Shown: one piece after another, positions 44,680 to 54,919 of the stretch
Layout of the letters: every line of letters starts with the position of its first letter
How positions within the stretch are numbered: the first letter of the stretch is position 1
From: Mesorhizobium sp. M1B.F.Ca.ET.045.04.1.1
GTDB lineage: Bacteria > Pseudomonadota > Alphaproteobacteria > Rhizobiales > Rhizobiaceae
NCBI RefSeq assembly: GCF_003952465.1
Contig: NZ_CP034448.1
Location: 2,008,501 to 2,072,500 of the forward strand
Length of the DNA: 64,000 bases
Reading direction: 5' to 3'
Notes under the pieces: generated by a model
Database searches by the model: none
What the model was told of the DNA's origin: nothing
The model's input: the letters and a program-made list of their open reading frames with translations, nothing else
Program-made: the position numbers and the translations under genes

Positions 44680-45173
44680 CCGGCTGTCTGGCTCAGGCTT
44701 CCGATCAACTTTTCCAGCAATTTTGCCAGTGTTTCCCGGTCCTGGCTCGTCAAGCCGGCGAGAATCTGGTGCTCGTTGGCGACGTGGGCGGTGAGCGCCT
44801 CGTCGATGAGTTCGCGGCCTTTCGCGGTGAGTTGGACAACCACGCCGCGCCGGTCGCTCGGGTGCGGCGCGCGCTGGACCAAGCCGGCCTTTTCCAGCCG
44901 ATCGAGCCGGGCGGTCATAGCGCCGGATGTGACCATCGTCGCCTCATAGAGCTCGGTCGGCGTCAGCGCGTAAGGCGCGCCGGAACGGCGCAGTGTCGCC
45001 AGCACGTCGAATTCGCCGTGCTGCAGGCCAAAGCGGGCGAAGAGCGGCGCGAGACGGTCGCGCGCGATCAGCGAGGACGCTTCATTCAGGCGGCCGATCA
45101 CTCCCATCGGCGAGACGTCAAGGTCCGGCCGCTCCTTCCGCCATTGCTCTATCGCTCTCGCCGCACGGTCCAT
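44676..45173 (-). CDS. MarR family transcriptional regulator
   Basis: Dimeric winged-helix repressor, 165 residues from ATG 45173 (GGTGAG upstream). The recognition part is ALTPTELYEATMVTSGAMTARLDRLEKAGLV (helix-turn-helix) and the wing is HPSDRRGVVVQLT. A longer form starting at 45200 would place the MarR-type palindrome at 45192-45205 partly inside the gene, which favours the shorter start. The divergent EamA transporter is its likely target. Confidence 0.9.
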   Translation of the reverse strand: MDRAARAIEQWRKERPDLDVSPMGVIGRLNEASSLIARDRLAPLFARFGLQHGEFDVLATLRRSGAPYALTPTELYEATMVTSGAMTARLDRLEKAGLVQRAPHPSDRRGVVVQLTAKGRELIDEALTAHVANEHQILAGLTSQDRETLAKLLEKLIGSLSQTAG

Positions 45174-45191
45174 GTGCCTCACCGCAAAGTA

Positions 45192-45205
45192 TCTTGACAT
45201 CAAGA
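45192..45205. promoter_or_regulatory. MarR-type operator palindrome
   Basis: TCTTGACATCAAGA is a 6-2-6 inverted repeat, flanked by A/T pairs, in the divergent gap between marR and the EamA transporter. Similar ATCTTGA-TCAAGAT palindromes are bound by several MarR-family repressors. Confidence 0.65.
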
Positions 45206-45275
45206 ATCTTTGCGTTATCTTACCACCAAATTGGAGTGACGCCAAGCGCGACCTCGCAGCGACAGGACCACGCAG

Positions 45276-46190
45276 ATGAAACTTCTCTGGGATTCGGCAC
45301 TCGGCCTTCTGATCGTCACCGGCGGATTGCTCGGCATGACGCTACCTTTCGGCAAGCTTGCGACCGCCGCCGGCGTGCCGGCCATGGTCTGGGCCTTCGT
45401 CATCTCGCTCGGCGCCGGCGGCGTGCTGCTGGTAGCGCTTCTGCTGCTTGGCGAGCGCATCCGGCTGACGGCGCACAAGCTGCGCTATTTCTTCGTCACC
45501 GCCGCCGTATCCTATGCCTTTCCCAATCTTCTGATGTTCTCGGCCATCCCGCATCTGGGTGCCGGATACACGGGCATCATGTTCACGCTCTCGCCGGTCA
45601 TCACGCTGGTGTTCTCGATCCTGCTCGGCGTCAGGCGTCCCAACCTGCTCGGCGTCATCGGCATTACCGTCGGTTTTGCCGGTGCCGCTATGGTCGCTCT
45701 GACGCGCGGCGAGGCCGGCCAGCCGGCCGACTATTTCTGGGTGGCGATCGGGTTGCTGATCCCGGTCAGCCTCGCCGCCGGCAACATCTACCGCACCGTC
45801 GACTGGCCTGAGAGTACGGGCCCGATCGAGCTCGCCGTCGGCAGCCATCTCGCATCGGCGACCTTGCTTCTCCTTGGCATCCTGACGCTGTTCGGCTGGC
45901 AGGCGTTTGTTCCGCTCGGCGGCGTGCCGCTGGTGGTTGCCGGCCAGGTCGCGTCGGCTTCGGCGATGTTTGCCTTCTTCTTCCGCCTGCAGGCGGTCGG
46001 CGGCCCGGTCTATCTCAGCCAGATCGGCTATGTGGCGGCAGCGATCGGGCTCTTTGCCGGTACGATCTTCCTCGGCGAGCACTATCAGCTGCTGACCTGG
46101 CTGGGCGCGGCCATCATCACCGCCGGCGTCTTCATCACGACGAAGGCGCAAAGCCAACCCCGTGCCAGGGCGCAGGCCCAGCCGGCGTGA
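45276..46190 (+). CDS. EamA/DMT family exporter
   Basis: 304 residues with ten spans, made of two EamA repeats (about 5-140 and 155-285). It is intact, unlike the frameshifted relative at 19-20 kb. Being divergent from a MarR regulator with a palindrome between them, it is probably derepressed by a small toxic or phenolic compound and exports that or another metabolite. No substrate signature is visible. Confidence 0.88.
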   Translation: MKLLWDSALGLLIVTGGLLGMTLPFGKLATAAGVPAMVWAFVISLGAGGVLLVALLLLGERIRLTAHKLRYFFVTAAVSYAFPNLLMFSAIPHLGAGYTGIMFTLSPVITLVFSILLGVRRPNLLGVIGITVGFAGAAMVALTRGEAGQPADYFWVAIGLLIPVSLAAGNIYRTVDWPESTGPIELAVGSHLASATLLLLGILTLFGWQAFVPLGGVPLVVAGQVASASAMFAFFFRLQAVGGPVYLSQIGYVAAAIGLFAGTIFLGEHYQLLTWLGAAIITAGVFITTKAQSQPRARAQAQPA

Positions 46191-46214
46191 GCATGAAGGC
46201 GGCGGCGCGACCGA

Positions 46215-46964
46215 TCAGACCGAGGCCTTTTCGGCCAGCACCATGTAGTTGACGTCCATGTCCTTGGACTTCTGCCAGCGGTCGGCCAATGGATGGTAGA
46301 TCACGCCGGTGCGGTCGATGACCGTGAGGCCCGCCGCGACAAGCGCCTTTGCCAGTTCCTCGGGCCGCACCAGCTTGCCGAACTGGTGGGTGCCGCGCGG
46401 CAGCCAGCGCAGCACATATTCGGCGCCGATGATGGCAAGGCCGAGCGCCTTCAGCGTGCGGTTGATGGTGGCGACGAACATGATGCCGCCGGGCCGCACC
46501 ATCTCACCGCATTTGGCGACGAACAGATCGACATCGGCGACATGCTCGACCACTTCCATGTTGAGGATGACGTCGAATGTCTCGCCGGCATCGGCCAGCG
46601 CCTCGGCCGTGGTGGCGCGATAGTCGATGCTGACGCCCGCCTCCGCCGCATGCAGTTTGGCGACCTCGATGTTGGTGGCCGACGCATCGGCGCCGACCAC
46701 CTCGGCTCCAAGCCGGGCCATCGGCTCGCACAAAAGCCCGCCGCCGCAGCCGATGTCGAGGAAGCGCAGGCCCTCGAAGGGCCTCGCCGCCCGCGGATCG
46801 CGGCCGAAGCGCGCGGCAACCTGGTCGCGGATATAGGCCAGCCGCACCGGATTGAACTTGTGCAGCGGCCGGAACTTGCCGTTCGGATTCCACCACTCGG
46901 CGGCAAGGGCGGAAAAGCGCTCGACTTCTCCGGCATCGATGGTCGATCGGCGGGGCTCTGGCAT
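46215..46964 (-). CDS. ubiG: ubiquinone biosynthesis O-methyltransferase
   Basis: SAM-dependent enzyme carrying out both O-methylations in ubiquinone synthesis, 249 residues. The start at 46964 has GAGGAG six to eight bases before it. Family features: the opening [33 protein letters not shown] loop [10 protein letters not shown] (69-78) and [19 protein letters not shown]. It is next to lysC in most Rhizobiales. Confidence 0.95.
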   Translation of the reverse strand: MPEPRRSTIDAGEVERFSALAAEWWNPNGKFRPLHKFNPVRLAYIRDQVAARFGRDPRAARPFEGLRFLDIGCGGGLLCEPMARLGAEVVGADASATNIEVAKLHAAEAGVSIDYRATTAEALADAGETFDVILNMEVVEHVADVDLFVAKCGEMVRPGGIMFVATINRTLKALGLAIIGAEYVLRWLPRGTHQFGKLVRPEELAKALVAAGLTVIDRTGVIYHPLADRWQKSKDMDVNYMVLAEKASV

Positions 46965-47096
46965 GAAGCGGGTCTCCTCGAACGCTGGGAAGTCGGGGAA
47001 CGCTAGGAAGTCGGGTCCCCGGCGAAGAAAGTCAAGGCAGGTTTTTTCCACTGCTGCCGGCAAGCCGCCCGGAGCCTTACCAGCAGACGATTGCCG

Positions 47097-47393
47097 TCAC
47101 CTCGACAGCGCAACCGCCGCATGGCTCATGCTGACGCTGGCCGGCTCGATTGCCCGCATCGCCTCGCAATCTCCGATCTCGGCCATGATGCGCTGCGCCG
47201 CCGCCTGGGCCTGTTCGAGGCTCTGCCAGCGCACGACATCGACCCAGCTTCCATCCTCGCGCTCGCCGAGATGGCGGCTGAGAAAGCCGGGCTGGCGCGC
47301 GAGCCAGTCGGTGACGATGCCGTTTTGGGTAACAAAATCGGCTGAGGCCTTCGGCTTGAGGCGGAAGGTAACGATTTCCAGCGTCTCGGTCAT
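47097..47393 (-). CDS. small ABM-like (dimeric alpha/beta barrel) protein
   Basis: 98 residues from ATG 47393 with GGAGG just upstream. TLEIVTFRLKPKA, FLSRHLGEREDGSWVDVVRW and SLEQAQAAAQRIM show the ferredoxin-like beta-strand and helix pattern of antibiotic-biosynthesis-monooxygenase-type domains, which commonly form dimeric barrels. I cannot assign a reaction. It diverges from lysC across a 222-base gap in which I see no further feature. Confidence 0.7.
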   Translation of the reverse strand: MTETLEIVTFRLKPKASADFVTQNGIVTDWLARQPGFLSRHLGEREDGSWVDVVRWQSLEQAQAAAQRIMAEIGDCEAMRAIEPASVSMSHAAVALSR

Positions 47394-47615
47394 GAATTCC
47401 TCCATCCAATGCCTTTCTTCGACCTTATCGCACGAAGGCCGCAGGAATCTGTCAGGACACCTCAAACCGGCCAGAGCCTTCTTAATCCTGCCATCGCTTG
47501 CGAAGCCTTGATGTTTTGGCTAAGGAGGCCGCGCATTTCCGCGGCTCGGCCTTGCCGGGCGCTTCTTTCGCATTTCCGGCCCTGGGCCGGCTTTAGTCAA
47601 AGGCATCTCGCTTCC

Positions 47616-48869
47616 ATGGCGCGTATCGTGATGAAATTCGGCGGAACCTCGGTCGCCGACATCGCCCGCATCCGCAATGTGGCGCGCCATGTCAAACGCG
47701 AGGTCGATGCGGGCCATGACGTCGCGGTGGTGGTTTCGGCCATGTCCGGCAAGACCAACGAGCTGGTCGCCTGGACCCGTGAGGCATCGCCGATGCACGA
47801 TGCGCGCGAATATGATGCCGTCGTCGCCTCCGGCGAGCAGGTCACCGCAGGTCTTTTGGCAATCACGCTGCAGAACATGGGCGTGCATGCCCGCTCCTGG
47901 CAGGGCTGGCAGATCCCGATCAAGACCGACAACGCGCATGGCGCGGCGCGTATCCTCGATATCGACGGCGCGTTCCTGATCAAGCGCTTCGGCGAGGGTC
48001 AGGTGGCGGTCATCGCCGGCTTCCAGGGCATCGGCCCGGACAACCGCATCGCCACGCTCGGCCGCGGCGGCTCCGACACCAGCGCTGTGGCGATCGCGGC
48101 CGCGGTCAAGGCCGACCGCTGCGACATCTATACCGATGTTGACGGCGTCTATACGACCGACCCGCGCATCGAGCCGAAAGCCCGCCGGCTTGCCAAGATT
48201 TCGTTCGAGGAAATGCTCGAAATGGCCTCGCTCGGCGCCAAGGTGCTACAGGTGCGGTCGGTCGAGCTTGCCATGGTGCACAGGGTGCGTACCTTTGTGC
48301 GGTCGTCCTTCGACGATCCCGACGCGCCCGGAATGGGGGATTTGCTCAATCCGCCCGGAACGCTTATTTGCGACGAGGAAGAGATCGTGGAACAGCAGGT
48401 CGTCACCGGAATTGCCTATGCCAAGGACGAAGCGCAGATTTCGCTGCGTCGCGTCGGCGACCGCCCGGGCGTTGCCGCCGGCATCTTCGGCCCGCTGGCC
48501 GAGGCCAACATCAATGTCGACATGATCGTCCAGAACATCTCCGAGGACGGCAAGTTCACCGACATGACCTTCACCGTGCCTTCCGGCGACGTCGACAAGG
48601 CGCTGGCCGTGCTCGAGCGGCTGAAGGCCGATGTCGGCTACGACGTCGTGCAGTCGGAAGCCGGCATGTCGAAGGTCTCGGTCATAGGCATCGGCATGCG
48701 CAGCCATGCCGGCGTCGCCGCCACCGCCTTCAAGGCGCTGGCCGACAAGGCGATCAACATCCGGGCGATCACCACGTCCGAGATCAAAATCTCGATACTG
48801 ATCGACGGTCCCTATACGGAACTTGCAGTTCGTACTTTGCATTCCGTCTACGGGCTCGATAAGCAATAG
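47616..48869 (+). CDS. lysC: aspartate kinase
   Basis: First enzyme of the aspartate family (lysine, threonine, methionine, diaminopimelate), 417 residues. The kinase domain opens with KFGGTSV (7-13) and has GRGGSDTSAVAIAAA; the regulatory C-terminus from about residue 265 has two ACT domains (RPGVAAGIFGPLAEANINVD; GVAATAFKALADKAINIRAI). The start at 47616 is at the family's usual place. In some bacteria an internal start yields a separate beta subunit; whether it is used here cannot be told. Confidence 0.95.
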   Translation: MARIVMKFGGTSVADIARIRNVARHVKREVDAGHDVAVVVSAMSGKTNELVAWTREASPMHDAREYDAVVASGEQVTAGLLAITLQNMGVHARSWQGWQIPIKTDNAHGAARILDIDGAFLIKRFGEGQVAVIAGFQGIGPDNRIATLGRGGSDTSAVAIAAAVKADRCDIYTDVDGVYTTDPRIEPKARRLAKISFEEMLEMASLGAKVLQVRSVELAMVHRVRTFVRSSFDDPDAPGMGDLLNPPGTLICDEEEIVEQQVVTGIAYAKDEAQISLRRVGDRPGVAAGIFGPLAEANINVDMIVQNISEDGKFTDMTFTVPSGDVDKALAVLERLKADVGYDVVQSEAGMSKVSVIGIGMRSHAGVAATAFKALADKAINIRAITTSEIKISILIDGPYTELAVRTLHSVYGLDKQ

Positions 48870-48952
48870 CAAGAACTGAGTCAGTTGTTGCGTGAGCGCC
48901 GGCCGCGAGAGAAACTGCGGCGGGCACAGTGCCCATTGGAGAAGAAGCCGCG

Positions 48953-51223
48953 ATGCGTGACATGGCCGGTGGCCCGCGCGTTCTGCTGAAACGGCTCCGC
49001 GAGCTCATGCAGGAGCCGCTGGAGCCGCAGGAGCGGCTCGACCGCATCGTGCGCGACATCGCCTCCAACATGGTCGCCGAGGTGTGCTCGCTTTATGTGC
49101 TGCGCGCCGATTCGGTGCTCGAGCTCTACGCCACCGAAGGTCTCAACCCCAACGCCGTCCACCTCGCTCAGCTGCGGCTTGGCCAGGGTCTGGTCGGCAC
49201 GATTGCTGCCAGTGCGCGGCCGCTCAATCTCTCCAACGCCCAGGAGCACCCGGCCTTCGCCTACCTGCCGGAGACGGGCGAGGAGATCTACAACTCCTTC
49301 CTAGGCGTGCCGGTGCTGAGGGCAGGGCGCACGCTGGGCGTCCTGGTGGTGCAGAACAAGACGATGCGCCACTATCGCGACGACGAGGTCGAGGCGCTGG
49401 AAACGACGGCGATGGTGATCGCCGAGATGATCGCCACCGGCGATCTCGCCCGGCTGACCCGGCCGGGGCTCGAACTCGACCTCAGCCGCCCGGCAAGCTT
49501 CACCGGGCTTTCCTTCAACGAAGGCGTCGGGCTAGGCCATGTCGTGCTGCACGAGCCGCGTATCGTCGTCACCAACCTGTTCAACGAAGACAGCGAGGAG
49601 GAGGTCCGCCGCCTCGACCGTTCGCTCGGCTCGCTGAGGCTTTCCATCGACGACATGCTGGAGCGCCGCGACGTCGCCTTCGAGGGCGAGCATCGCGAGG
49701 TGCTCGAGGCCTACCGGATGTTCGCCAACGACCGCGGCTGGGTGCGCCGGCTGGAAGAGGCGATCCGTAACGGCCTGACGGCGGAAGCGGCGGTGGAAAA
49801 GGTGCAGAGCGACATGCGCGCGCGCATGCTGCACATGACCGACCCTTACCTGCGCGAGCGGATGAGCGATTTCGACGATCTCGCCAACCGGCTCTTGCGC
49901 CAGCTGATGGGACGCGGACCGGAGGACGTCGCGGCCTCGCTGCCCAAGGACGCCATCATCGTCGCCCGCTCGATGGGTGCGGCCGAACTGCTAGACTACC
50001 CGCGCGACAAGCTGCGCGGCCTGGTGCTTGAGGATGGTGCTGCGACCAGCCATGTCGTCATCGTCGCCCGCGCCATGGGCATCCCGGTCGCCGGGCAGGT
50101 CAAGGGCGCCGTCTCGATGGCGGAAAACGGCGACGCCATCATCGTCGACGGCGAGGAAGGCACCATCCACCTTCGCCCGCAGTCCGACCTCGAGGCCGCC
50201 TATGCCGAAAAGGTCCGCTTCCGGGCGCGGCGGCAGGAGGTCTACCGGGAGCTGCGCAAGAAGCCGTCGCTGACCAAGGACGGGGTCCAGGTCGATCTCC
50301 TGATGAATGCGGGCCTCGCCGTCGACCTGCCGCAGCTTACGGAGTCGGGGGCTGCCGGCATCGGCCTGTTCCGTACCGAATTGCAGTTCATGGTCGCCTC
50401 GACCTTCCCGCGCGCCGAGGCGCAGGAACGGCTCTACCGCGACGTGCTCGACGCCGCGCGTGGCAAGCCGGTCACCTTCCGCACCATCGATATCGGCGGC
50501 GACAAGGTGCTGCCCTACTTCAAGGGCGCGCTGCAGGAGGAAAACCCGGCGCTCGGCTGGCGGGCGATCCGCCTCACGCTCGACCGTCCCGGCCTGCTCA
50601 GGACCCAGATCCGCGCGCTGCTCAAGGCCTGCGGCGGCCGCGAGCTGAAGCTGATGCTGCCGATGGTGACCGAGCTGTCGGAAATCGCGCAGGCGCGCGA
50701 GATCATCGACCGCGAAGTGCGGCATCTGTCGCGTTTCGCGCATCATCTGCCGACCAGCCTCAAGCTTGGGGCGATGCTGGAAGTACCGTCGCTGCTGTTC
50801 CAGCTCGACGAGCTGATGAAGGCGGTCGATTTCGTTTCGGTCGGCTCCAACGACCTTTTCCAGTTCATCATGGCGGTCGACCGCGGCAACACGCAGCTCG
50901 CCGACCGGTTCGACACGCTGTCGGCGCCGTTCCTGCGCGTGCTGAAGCAGATCGCAGATGCCGGCGCGCGCAACCATACGCCGGTGACGCTTTGCGGCGA
51001 GCTGGCCGGCAAGCCGATCTCGGCGATGGCGCTGATCGGCCTCGGCTTCCGCTCGATCTCGATGTCGCCGGCCTCGATCGGCCCGGTCAAGGCGATGCTG
51101 ACGGAACTGCCGCTGCGGGAGCTGGAAGCCTTCTTCAAAGACAATCTGATGGCGCCGGCCCAAGGGACGCCGATGCGGGCGCTGCTGCAAGCCTTTGCCG
51201 ACGACCGCTCCATTCCTCTCTAG
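48953..51223 (+). CDS. ptsP: phosphoenolpyruvate-protein phosphotransferase of the nitrogen PTS (EI-Ntr)
   Basis: 756 residues: an N-terminal GAF domain (about 5-165) and an enzyme I module with phosphorylatable His367 in AATSHVVIVARAMG, then the PEP-binding barrel (GIGLFRTELQFM; VSVGSNDLFQFIMAVDR; TLCGELAG). The start at 48953 has GGAGAAG upstream, better than a GTG at 48929. EI-Ntr feeds phosphate from PEP to NPr and EIIA-Ntr, which govern nitrogen, potassium and polyhydroxybutyrate control; those partners are not in the window. Confidence 0.95.
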   Translation: MRDMAGGPRVLLKRLRELMQEPLEPQERLDRIVRDIASNMVAEVCSLYVLRADSVLELYATEGLNPNAVHLAQLRLGQGLVGTIAASARPLNLSNAQEHPAFAYLPETGEEIYNSFLGVPVLRAGRTLGVLVVQNKTMRHYRDDEVEALETTAMVIAEMIATGDLARLTRPGLELDLSRPASFTGLSFNEGVGLGHVVLHEPRIVVTNLFNEDSEEEVRRLDRSLGSLRLSIDDMLERRDVAFEGEHREVLEAYRMFANDRGWVRRLEEAIRNGLTAEAAVEKVQSDMRARMLHMTDPYLRERMSDFDDLANRLLRQLMGRGPEDVAASLPKDAIIVARSMGAAELLDYPRDKLRGLVLEDGAATSHVVIVARAMGIPVAGQVKGAVSMAENGDAIIVDGEEGTIHLRPQSDLEAAYAEKVRFRARRQEVYRELRKKPSLTKDGVQVDLLMNAGLAVDLPQLTESGAAGIGLFRTELQFMVASTFPRAEAQERLYRDVLDAARGKPVTFRTIDIGGDKVLPYFKGALQEENPALGWRAIRLTLDRPGLLRTQIRALLKACGGRELKLMLPMVTELSEIAQAREIIDREVRHLSRFAHHLPTSLKLGAMLEVPSLLFQLDELMKAVDFVSVGSNDLFQFIMAVDRGNTQLADRFDTLSAPFLRVLKQIADAGARNHTPVTLCGELAGKPISAMALIGLGFRSISMSPASIGPVKAMLTELPLRELEAFFKDNLMAPAQGTPMRALLQAFADDRSIPL

Positions 51224-51430
51224 ATTCACGTGAGGGCGGTCTGCAAATGGCGATTTTTTGCGCTTCCGGCCTTCGCCGGCCGAAGCATTCATGAGTGGCG
51301 TGGCAGTTAAATTAAGGCTATGGCCGGCGTAGGCTGGTGCTCATGTACCTAAATATACATTCCGCTCCGGTTCTCGAAACTCGCCATTTTCGACTCGCCC
51401 TGACGTGAATTCCATCGAAGTTCCAAGACC

Positions 51431-52510
51431 ATGATCAACCTGCCCCGCGACCGAATGGATCAAGTCGTCAAGCGTTTCGACATGCTCGAAGCGCAGATGT
51501 CGGCCGGGCCGTCGGCCGATGCCTATGTCAAGATGGCCTCGGAATATGCCGATATCCAGGAGATGGTGGGCAAGATTAGGGCGCTGCGCGCCGCGGAGCA
51601 GGAACAGGCCGATCTGGAAGCGATGCTCGCCGACAAGGCCACCGATGCCGACATGCGGGCGCTGGCCGAGGCCGACCTGCCCGAGGTCGAAGGGCGCATC
51701 GAGGCGCTGCAGAAGGATATCCAGATCCTGCTCCTGCCCAAGGACGCCGCCGACGACAGGAACGCCATCCTCGAAATCCGCGCCGGCACCGGCGGCGACG
51801 AGGCGGCCTTGTTCGCCGGCGATCTGTTTCGCATGTATGAGCGCTATTCCGCTTCGCGCGGCTGGCGTTTCGAGGTCGTCTCGGCCAACGAAGGCGAGGT
51901 CGGCGGCTACAAGGAAATCATCGCCTCGGTGTCGGGCAAGGGCGTTTTCGCGCATCTCAAATTCGAATCCGGCGTGCACCGCGTGCAGCGCGTGCCGGAA
52001 ACCGAAGCCGGCGGGCGGATCCATACCTCGGCGGCGACGGTCGCCGTGCTGCCCGAGGCCGAGGAGGTCGATATCGATATCCGGCCCGAGGACATCCGCA
52101 TCGATACGATGCGCGCTTCCGGTTCCGGCGGCCAGCACGTCAACACCACCGATTCGGCGGTACGCATCACCCATCTGCCGACCGGCATCATGGTGGTGCA
52201 GGCGGAGAAGTCGCAGCACCAGAACCGCGCGCGCGCGATGCAGATCCTGCGGGCACGGCTTTACGACCTCGAACGCAGCCGCGCCGACGAAGAGCGCTCG
52301 GAGTCGCGAAAGTCGCAGGTCGGCTCGGGCGACCGGTCGGAACGCATCCGCACCTATAATTTTCCGCAAGGCCGCGTCACCGATCACCGCATCAACCTCA
52401 CCCTCTACAAGCTCGACCGGGTGATGATGGGCGAGCTCGACGAGGTGGTCGATGCGTTGATCGCCGACCATCAGTCAAAGCTGCTTGCCGACATGGGCAT
52501 TGATGGCTGA
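51431..52510 (+). CDS. prfA: peptide chain release factor 1
   Basis: Reads UAA and UAG stop codons and triggers release of the nascent chain, 359 residues. The catalytic GGQ is at 233-235; the codon-reading tripeptide motif lies in [14 protein letters not shown], here P-E-T in place of the E. coli P-A-T, as in other Rhizobiales. The next gene encodes its modifying methylase, PrmC. A gap of 207 bases separates it from ptsP, containing an imperfect GC-rich hairpin near 51265-51290. Confidence 0.96.
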   Translation: MINLPRDRMDQVVKRFDMLEAQMSAGPSADAYVKMASEYADIQEMVGKIRALRAAEQEQADLEAMLADKATDADMRALAEADLPEVEGRIEALQKDIQILLLPKDAADDRNAILEIRAGTGGDEAALFAGDLFRMYERYSASRGWRFEVVSANEGEVGGYKEIIASVSGKGVFAHLKFESGVHRVQRVPETEAGGRIHTSAATVAVLPEAEEVDIDIRPEDIRIDTMRASGSGGQHVNTTDSAVRITHLPTGIMVVQAEKSQHQNRARAMQILRARLYDLERSRADEERSESRKSQVGSGDRSERIRTYNFPQGRVTDHRINLTLYKLDRVMMGELDEVVDALIADHQSKLLADMGIDG

Positions 52511-52599
52511 CGTGCTGCCTGCCACGCTTGAGCATTTTGCAGCCAAGTGGAATCACTTGGCGTCGCACAAATGCGGCTAAAACAAAGGGATAGAGCGGG

Positions 52600-53475
52600 A
52601 TGCCCCACTCGACCCATTTGCACACCGCTCTAGGCCCGCTGCTGCGCGCGGTGAGGGCGCGGCTCGCTGCGGCCGGCGTTGCGGATCCGGCGCTCGATTC
52701 CAGGCTGATCGTCGAGCATTTTTCCGAAACCACACGCGCCCAGGCCATCGCGGAACCGGGCCGAGTGGTGGGTTCTACGGCGCTTGCGGCCATCGAGGCG
52801 GCCCTGAGACGTCGCGTCGCAGGCGAGCCGGTGCACCGCATCCTCGGCTATCGCGAATTCTACGGGCTGCGGCTGTCGCTGTCGCCGGACACGCTGGAGC
52901 CGCGTCCGGACACCGAGACGCTGGTCGACGCGGTTCTGCCCTTCGCCAAGGCAACGGCCGAGAGGCTCGGCGAATGCCGTATCCTCGATCTCGGCACCGG
53001 CACCGGCGCCATCGCGCTGGCGCTGCTCAGCGCCGTTCCCGCCGCGACCGCGACCGGCGTCGATATTTCCCCCGGCGCGCTGGCAACCGCCACGCGAAAC
53101 GCCGAGGATCTGGGGCTCGGCGGGCGCTTCAACGCCTTGAATTCCAACTGGTTCGAAAAAGTTTCGGGCCGGTACCATGTAATTGCCGCGAACCCACCCT
53201 ATATAGCCAGTCGAGACATTGGAAATCTGCAGGACGAGGTCCGCGATTTCGATCCACGCCGGGCCCTAGATGGCGGTGTGGACGGTCTGATCCCCTACAG
53301 GATCATCGCCGGAGAGGCGGAAGGGTTTCTGGAAGCACAGGGCAAGGTAGCGGTCGAGATCGGCTACACGCAAAAAGACGAGGTCACCGCAATCTTCGCG
53401 GCAGCCGGCTACAGGCTGGCGGAAGCGCGGCGCGATCTTGGCGGAAACGACAGGGTTCTGGTGTTTAAGCGTTGA
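52600..53475 (+). CDS. prmC: release factor glutamine N5-methyltransferase
   Basis: Methylates the glutamine of the GGQ motif in release factors, 291 residues. The NPPY catalytic motif is at 198-201 ([11 protein letters not shown]), the SAM loop is [16 protein letters not shown], and the N-terminal recognition helices include [20 protein letters not shown]. It lies 89 bases downstream of prfA. Confidence 0.95.
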   Translation: MPHSTHLHTALGPLLRAVRARLAAAGVADPALDSRLIVEHFSETTRAQAIAEPGRVVGSTALAAIEAALRRRVAGEPVHRILGYREFYGLRLSLSPDTLEPRPDTETLVDAVLPFAKATAERLGECRILDLGTGTGAIALALLSAVPAATATGVDISPGALATATRNAEDLGLGGRFNALNSNWFEKVSGRYHVIAANPPYIASRDIGNLQDEVRDFDPRRALDGGVDGLIPYRIIAGEAEGFLEAQGKVAVEIGYTQKDEVTAIFAAAGYRLAEARRDLGGNDRVLVFKR

Positions 53476-53784
53476 AACCCCTGATGCAGTGCGAAAAAAC
53501 GCTTGGCAACATTAGGGAATGCAGCTAGGTTCCGGCTTGACCGGATGAGACGAAGCAGGCAGTGCTCTTAGCGATTCGGTTTTCCTTGGAAATAGCTGCC
53601 TCCTTGCGCAAACGACGCCCATGCTTCGTGCGGGAATCGTCCGGCAAGTGATGTAACCGGAACAGGATGGCACGTGGCGCCAACGCAATCGATGCGGGCG
53701 AACGCCGGTGAAAAAGCGAAACGGGCGGCTGCATGAGCGCCACCGTTCGCGAACAGTTTTGAAATTTCACATGAAGAGAGTCGA
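53476..53784. other. 309-base gene-free gap before the DUF4167 gene
   Basis: No coding or RNA gene is recognisable. A short run of As (AAAAAACG, about 53500) and the sequence CGGTTTTCCTTGGAAATAGC (53577 on) vaguely resemble a decayed family A repeat. The final 30 bases carry the ribosome site AAGAGAG of the next gene. Confidence 0.5.
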
Positions 53785-54807
53785 ATGAGGCCACAACAGC
53801 AGAACAGGCGCATGCGCGGTCGCAACAACAATGGCGGCGGTGGCAACAACAACCGCAAGGGACCCAATCCCCTGACGCGCAACTACGAGAGCAACGGTCC
53901 GGACGTGAAGATCCGCGGATCGGCTCAGCAGATCGCCGAAAAATACGCCGCACTCGCCCGTGACGCGCAAAGCTCCGGCGACCGGGTGATGGCGGAGAAT
54001 TACCTCCAGCACGCCGAACACTACAATCGCATCATTGCCGCCGCCCAGGCGCAAATGCCGATCCAGAACGCCCAGCAGAACCGCGACGATTTTGACGATG
54101 ACGTCGACGAGGATCGCGACGAGTTCGAAAATGCCGGCAACACCAATGCCGGCGAGGCGCAGGCGGCGAACGGCTCCGGGCCGCAGCCGGTGATCGAAGG
54201 CACGCCGGCCGAGCTCGGCTTCAATCAGGAAAGCGGCCGCGATAACAACAGGCGCGACAACAACGGCCGCGACAGGCACCGCGACCGCCGCAATGGCGGC
54301 TATGGCCAGTACGGTCAGAATGGCCAGCGCGGCGACAATGGTCAGCGTGATGGGGGCCAGCGTGATGGAGGCCAGCGCGGCGAACATGGCAGCCAGCAGC
54401 TCGACCAGAACCGCCGCAACGAGGCGCAGGTGCAGTCTGAGGCTTCCGCCGAAGCCGGCTCCGCGGCTGATGCGGCTGCGCCGTTCGACAGTTTCTCGCC
54501 GGCAGCGCTTGCCGCCCAGGCCGAGCGCAACGAAGCCGTCGCGGACAATGGCGGCGGGCGCCGGCAGAGACGTCCTCGCCGCGGACGCGGCAATACCGAG
54601 CAGGGCTATAGCGCCGAGCAGGGCAATGCCGAACAAGGCAGTGCCGACCGCGCGGACAGCCCCGCCGATGGCGGCAACGCCGCGAACAGCGGCAACGACG
54701 CGGTCGCCACTGCCGCCGAAACGACAAGTGCGGCGCCGAGCGAGAGCGTCGCCAGCGAACCGGCGGGTGGCGCCAGCGAACCGGCGATCGCCGACGCAAA
54801 CAACTGA
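53785..54807 (+). CDS. DUF4167 protein with disordered, RNA-binding-like tail
   Basis: 340 residues. Residues 1-30 are Arg/Asn/Gly-rich, resembling an RGG box (MRPQQQNRRMRGRNNNGG). A short helical domain (DUF4167) follows at about 32-95 with QQIAEKYAALARDAQ and NYLQHAEHYNRII. The rest is low complexity: near-repeats GGQRDGGQRD, then EQGYSAEQGNAEQG. Such proteins are found throughout Rhizobiales; RNA binding or condensate formation is an inference from composition. A strong terminator follows the stop. Confidence 0.88.
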   Translation: MRPQQQNRRMRGRNNNGGGGNNNRKGPNPLTRNYESNGPDVKIRGSAQQIAEKYAALARDAQSSGDRVMAENYLQHAEHYNRIIAAAQAQMPIQNAQQNRDDFDDDVDEDRDEFENAGNTNAGEAQAANGSGPQPVIEGTPAELGFNQESGRDNNRRDNNGRDRHRDRRNGGYGQYGQNGQRGDNGQRDGGQRDGGQRGEHGSQQLDQNRRNEAQVQSEASAEAGSAADAAAPFDSFSPAALAAQAERNEAVADNGGGRRQRRPRRGRGNTEQGYSAEQGNAEQGSADRADSPADGGNAANSGNDAVATAAETTSAAPSESVASEPAGGASEPAIADANN

Positions 54808-54844
54808 TCCCGGCAACTGATCCAAGTCCATTTTCAAGCATTCG

Positions 54845-54876
54845 AACGGCGGAGAGAAATCTCCGCCGTTTTTGTT
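54845..54876 (+). terminator. terminator after the DUF4167 gene
   Basis: Eleven-base perfect stem AACGGCGGAGA (54845-54855) and TCTCCGCCGTT (54860-54870), loop GAAA, followed by TTTTTGTTTG. Confidence 0.92.
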
Positions 54877-54919
54877 TGCGCGCTCATGGAATAATATGCG
54901 GCGGTCGAGATCCAGACGT

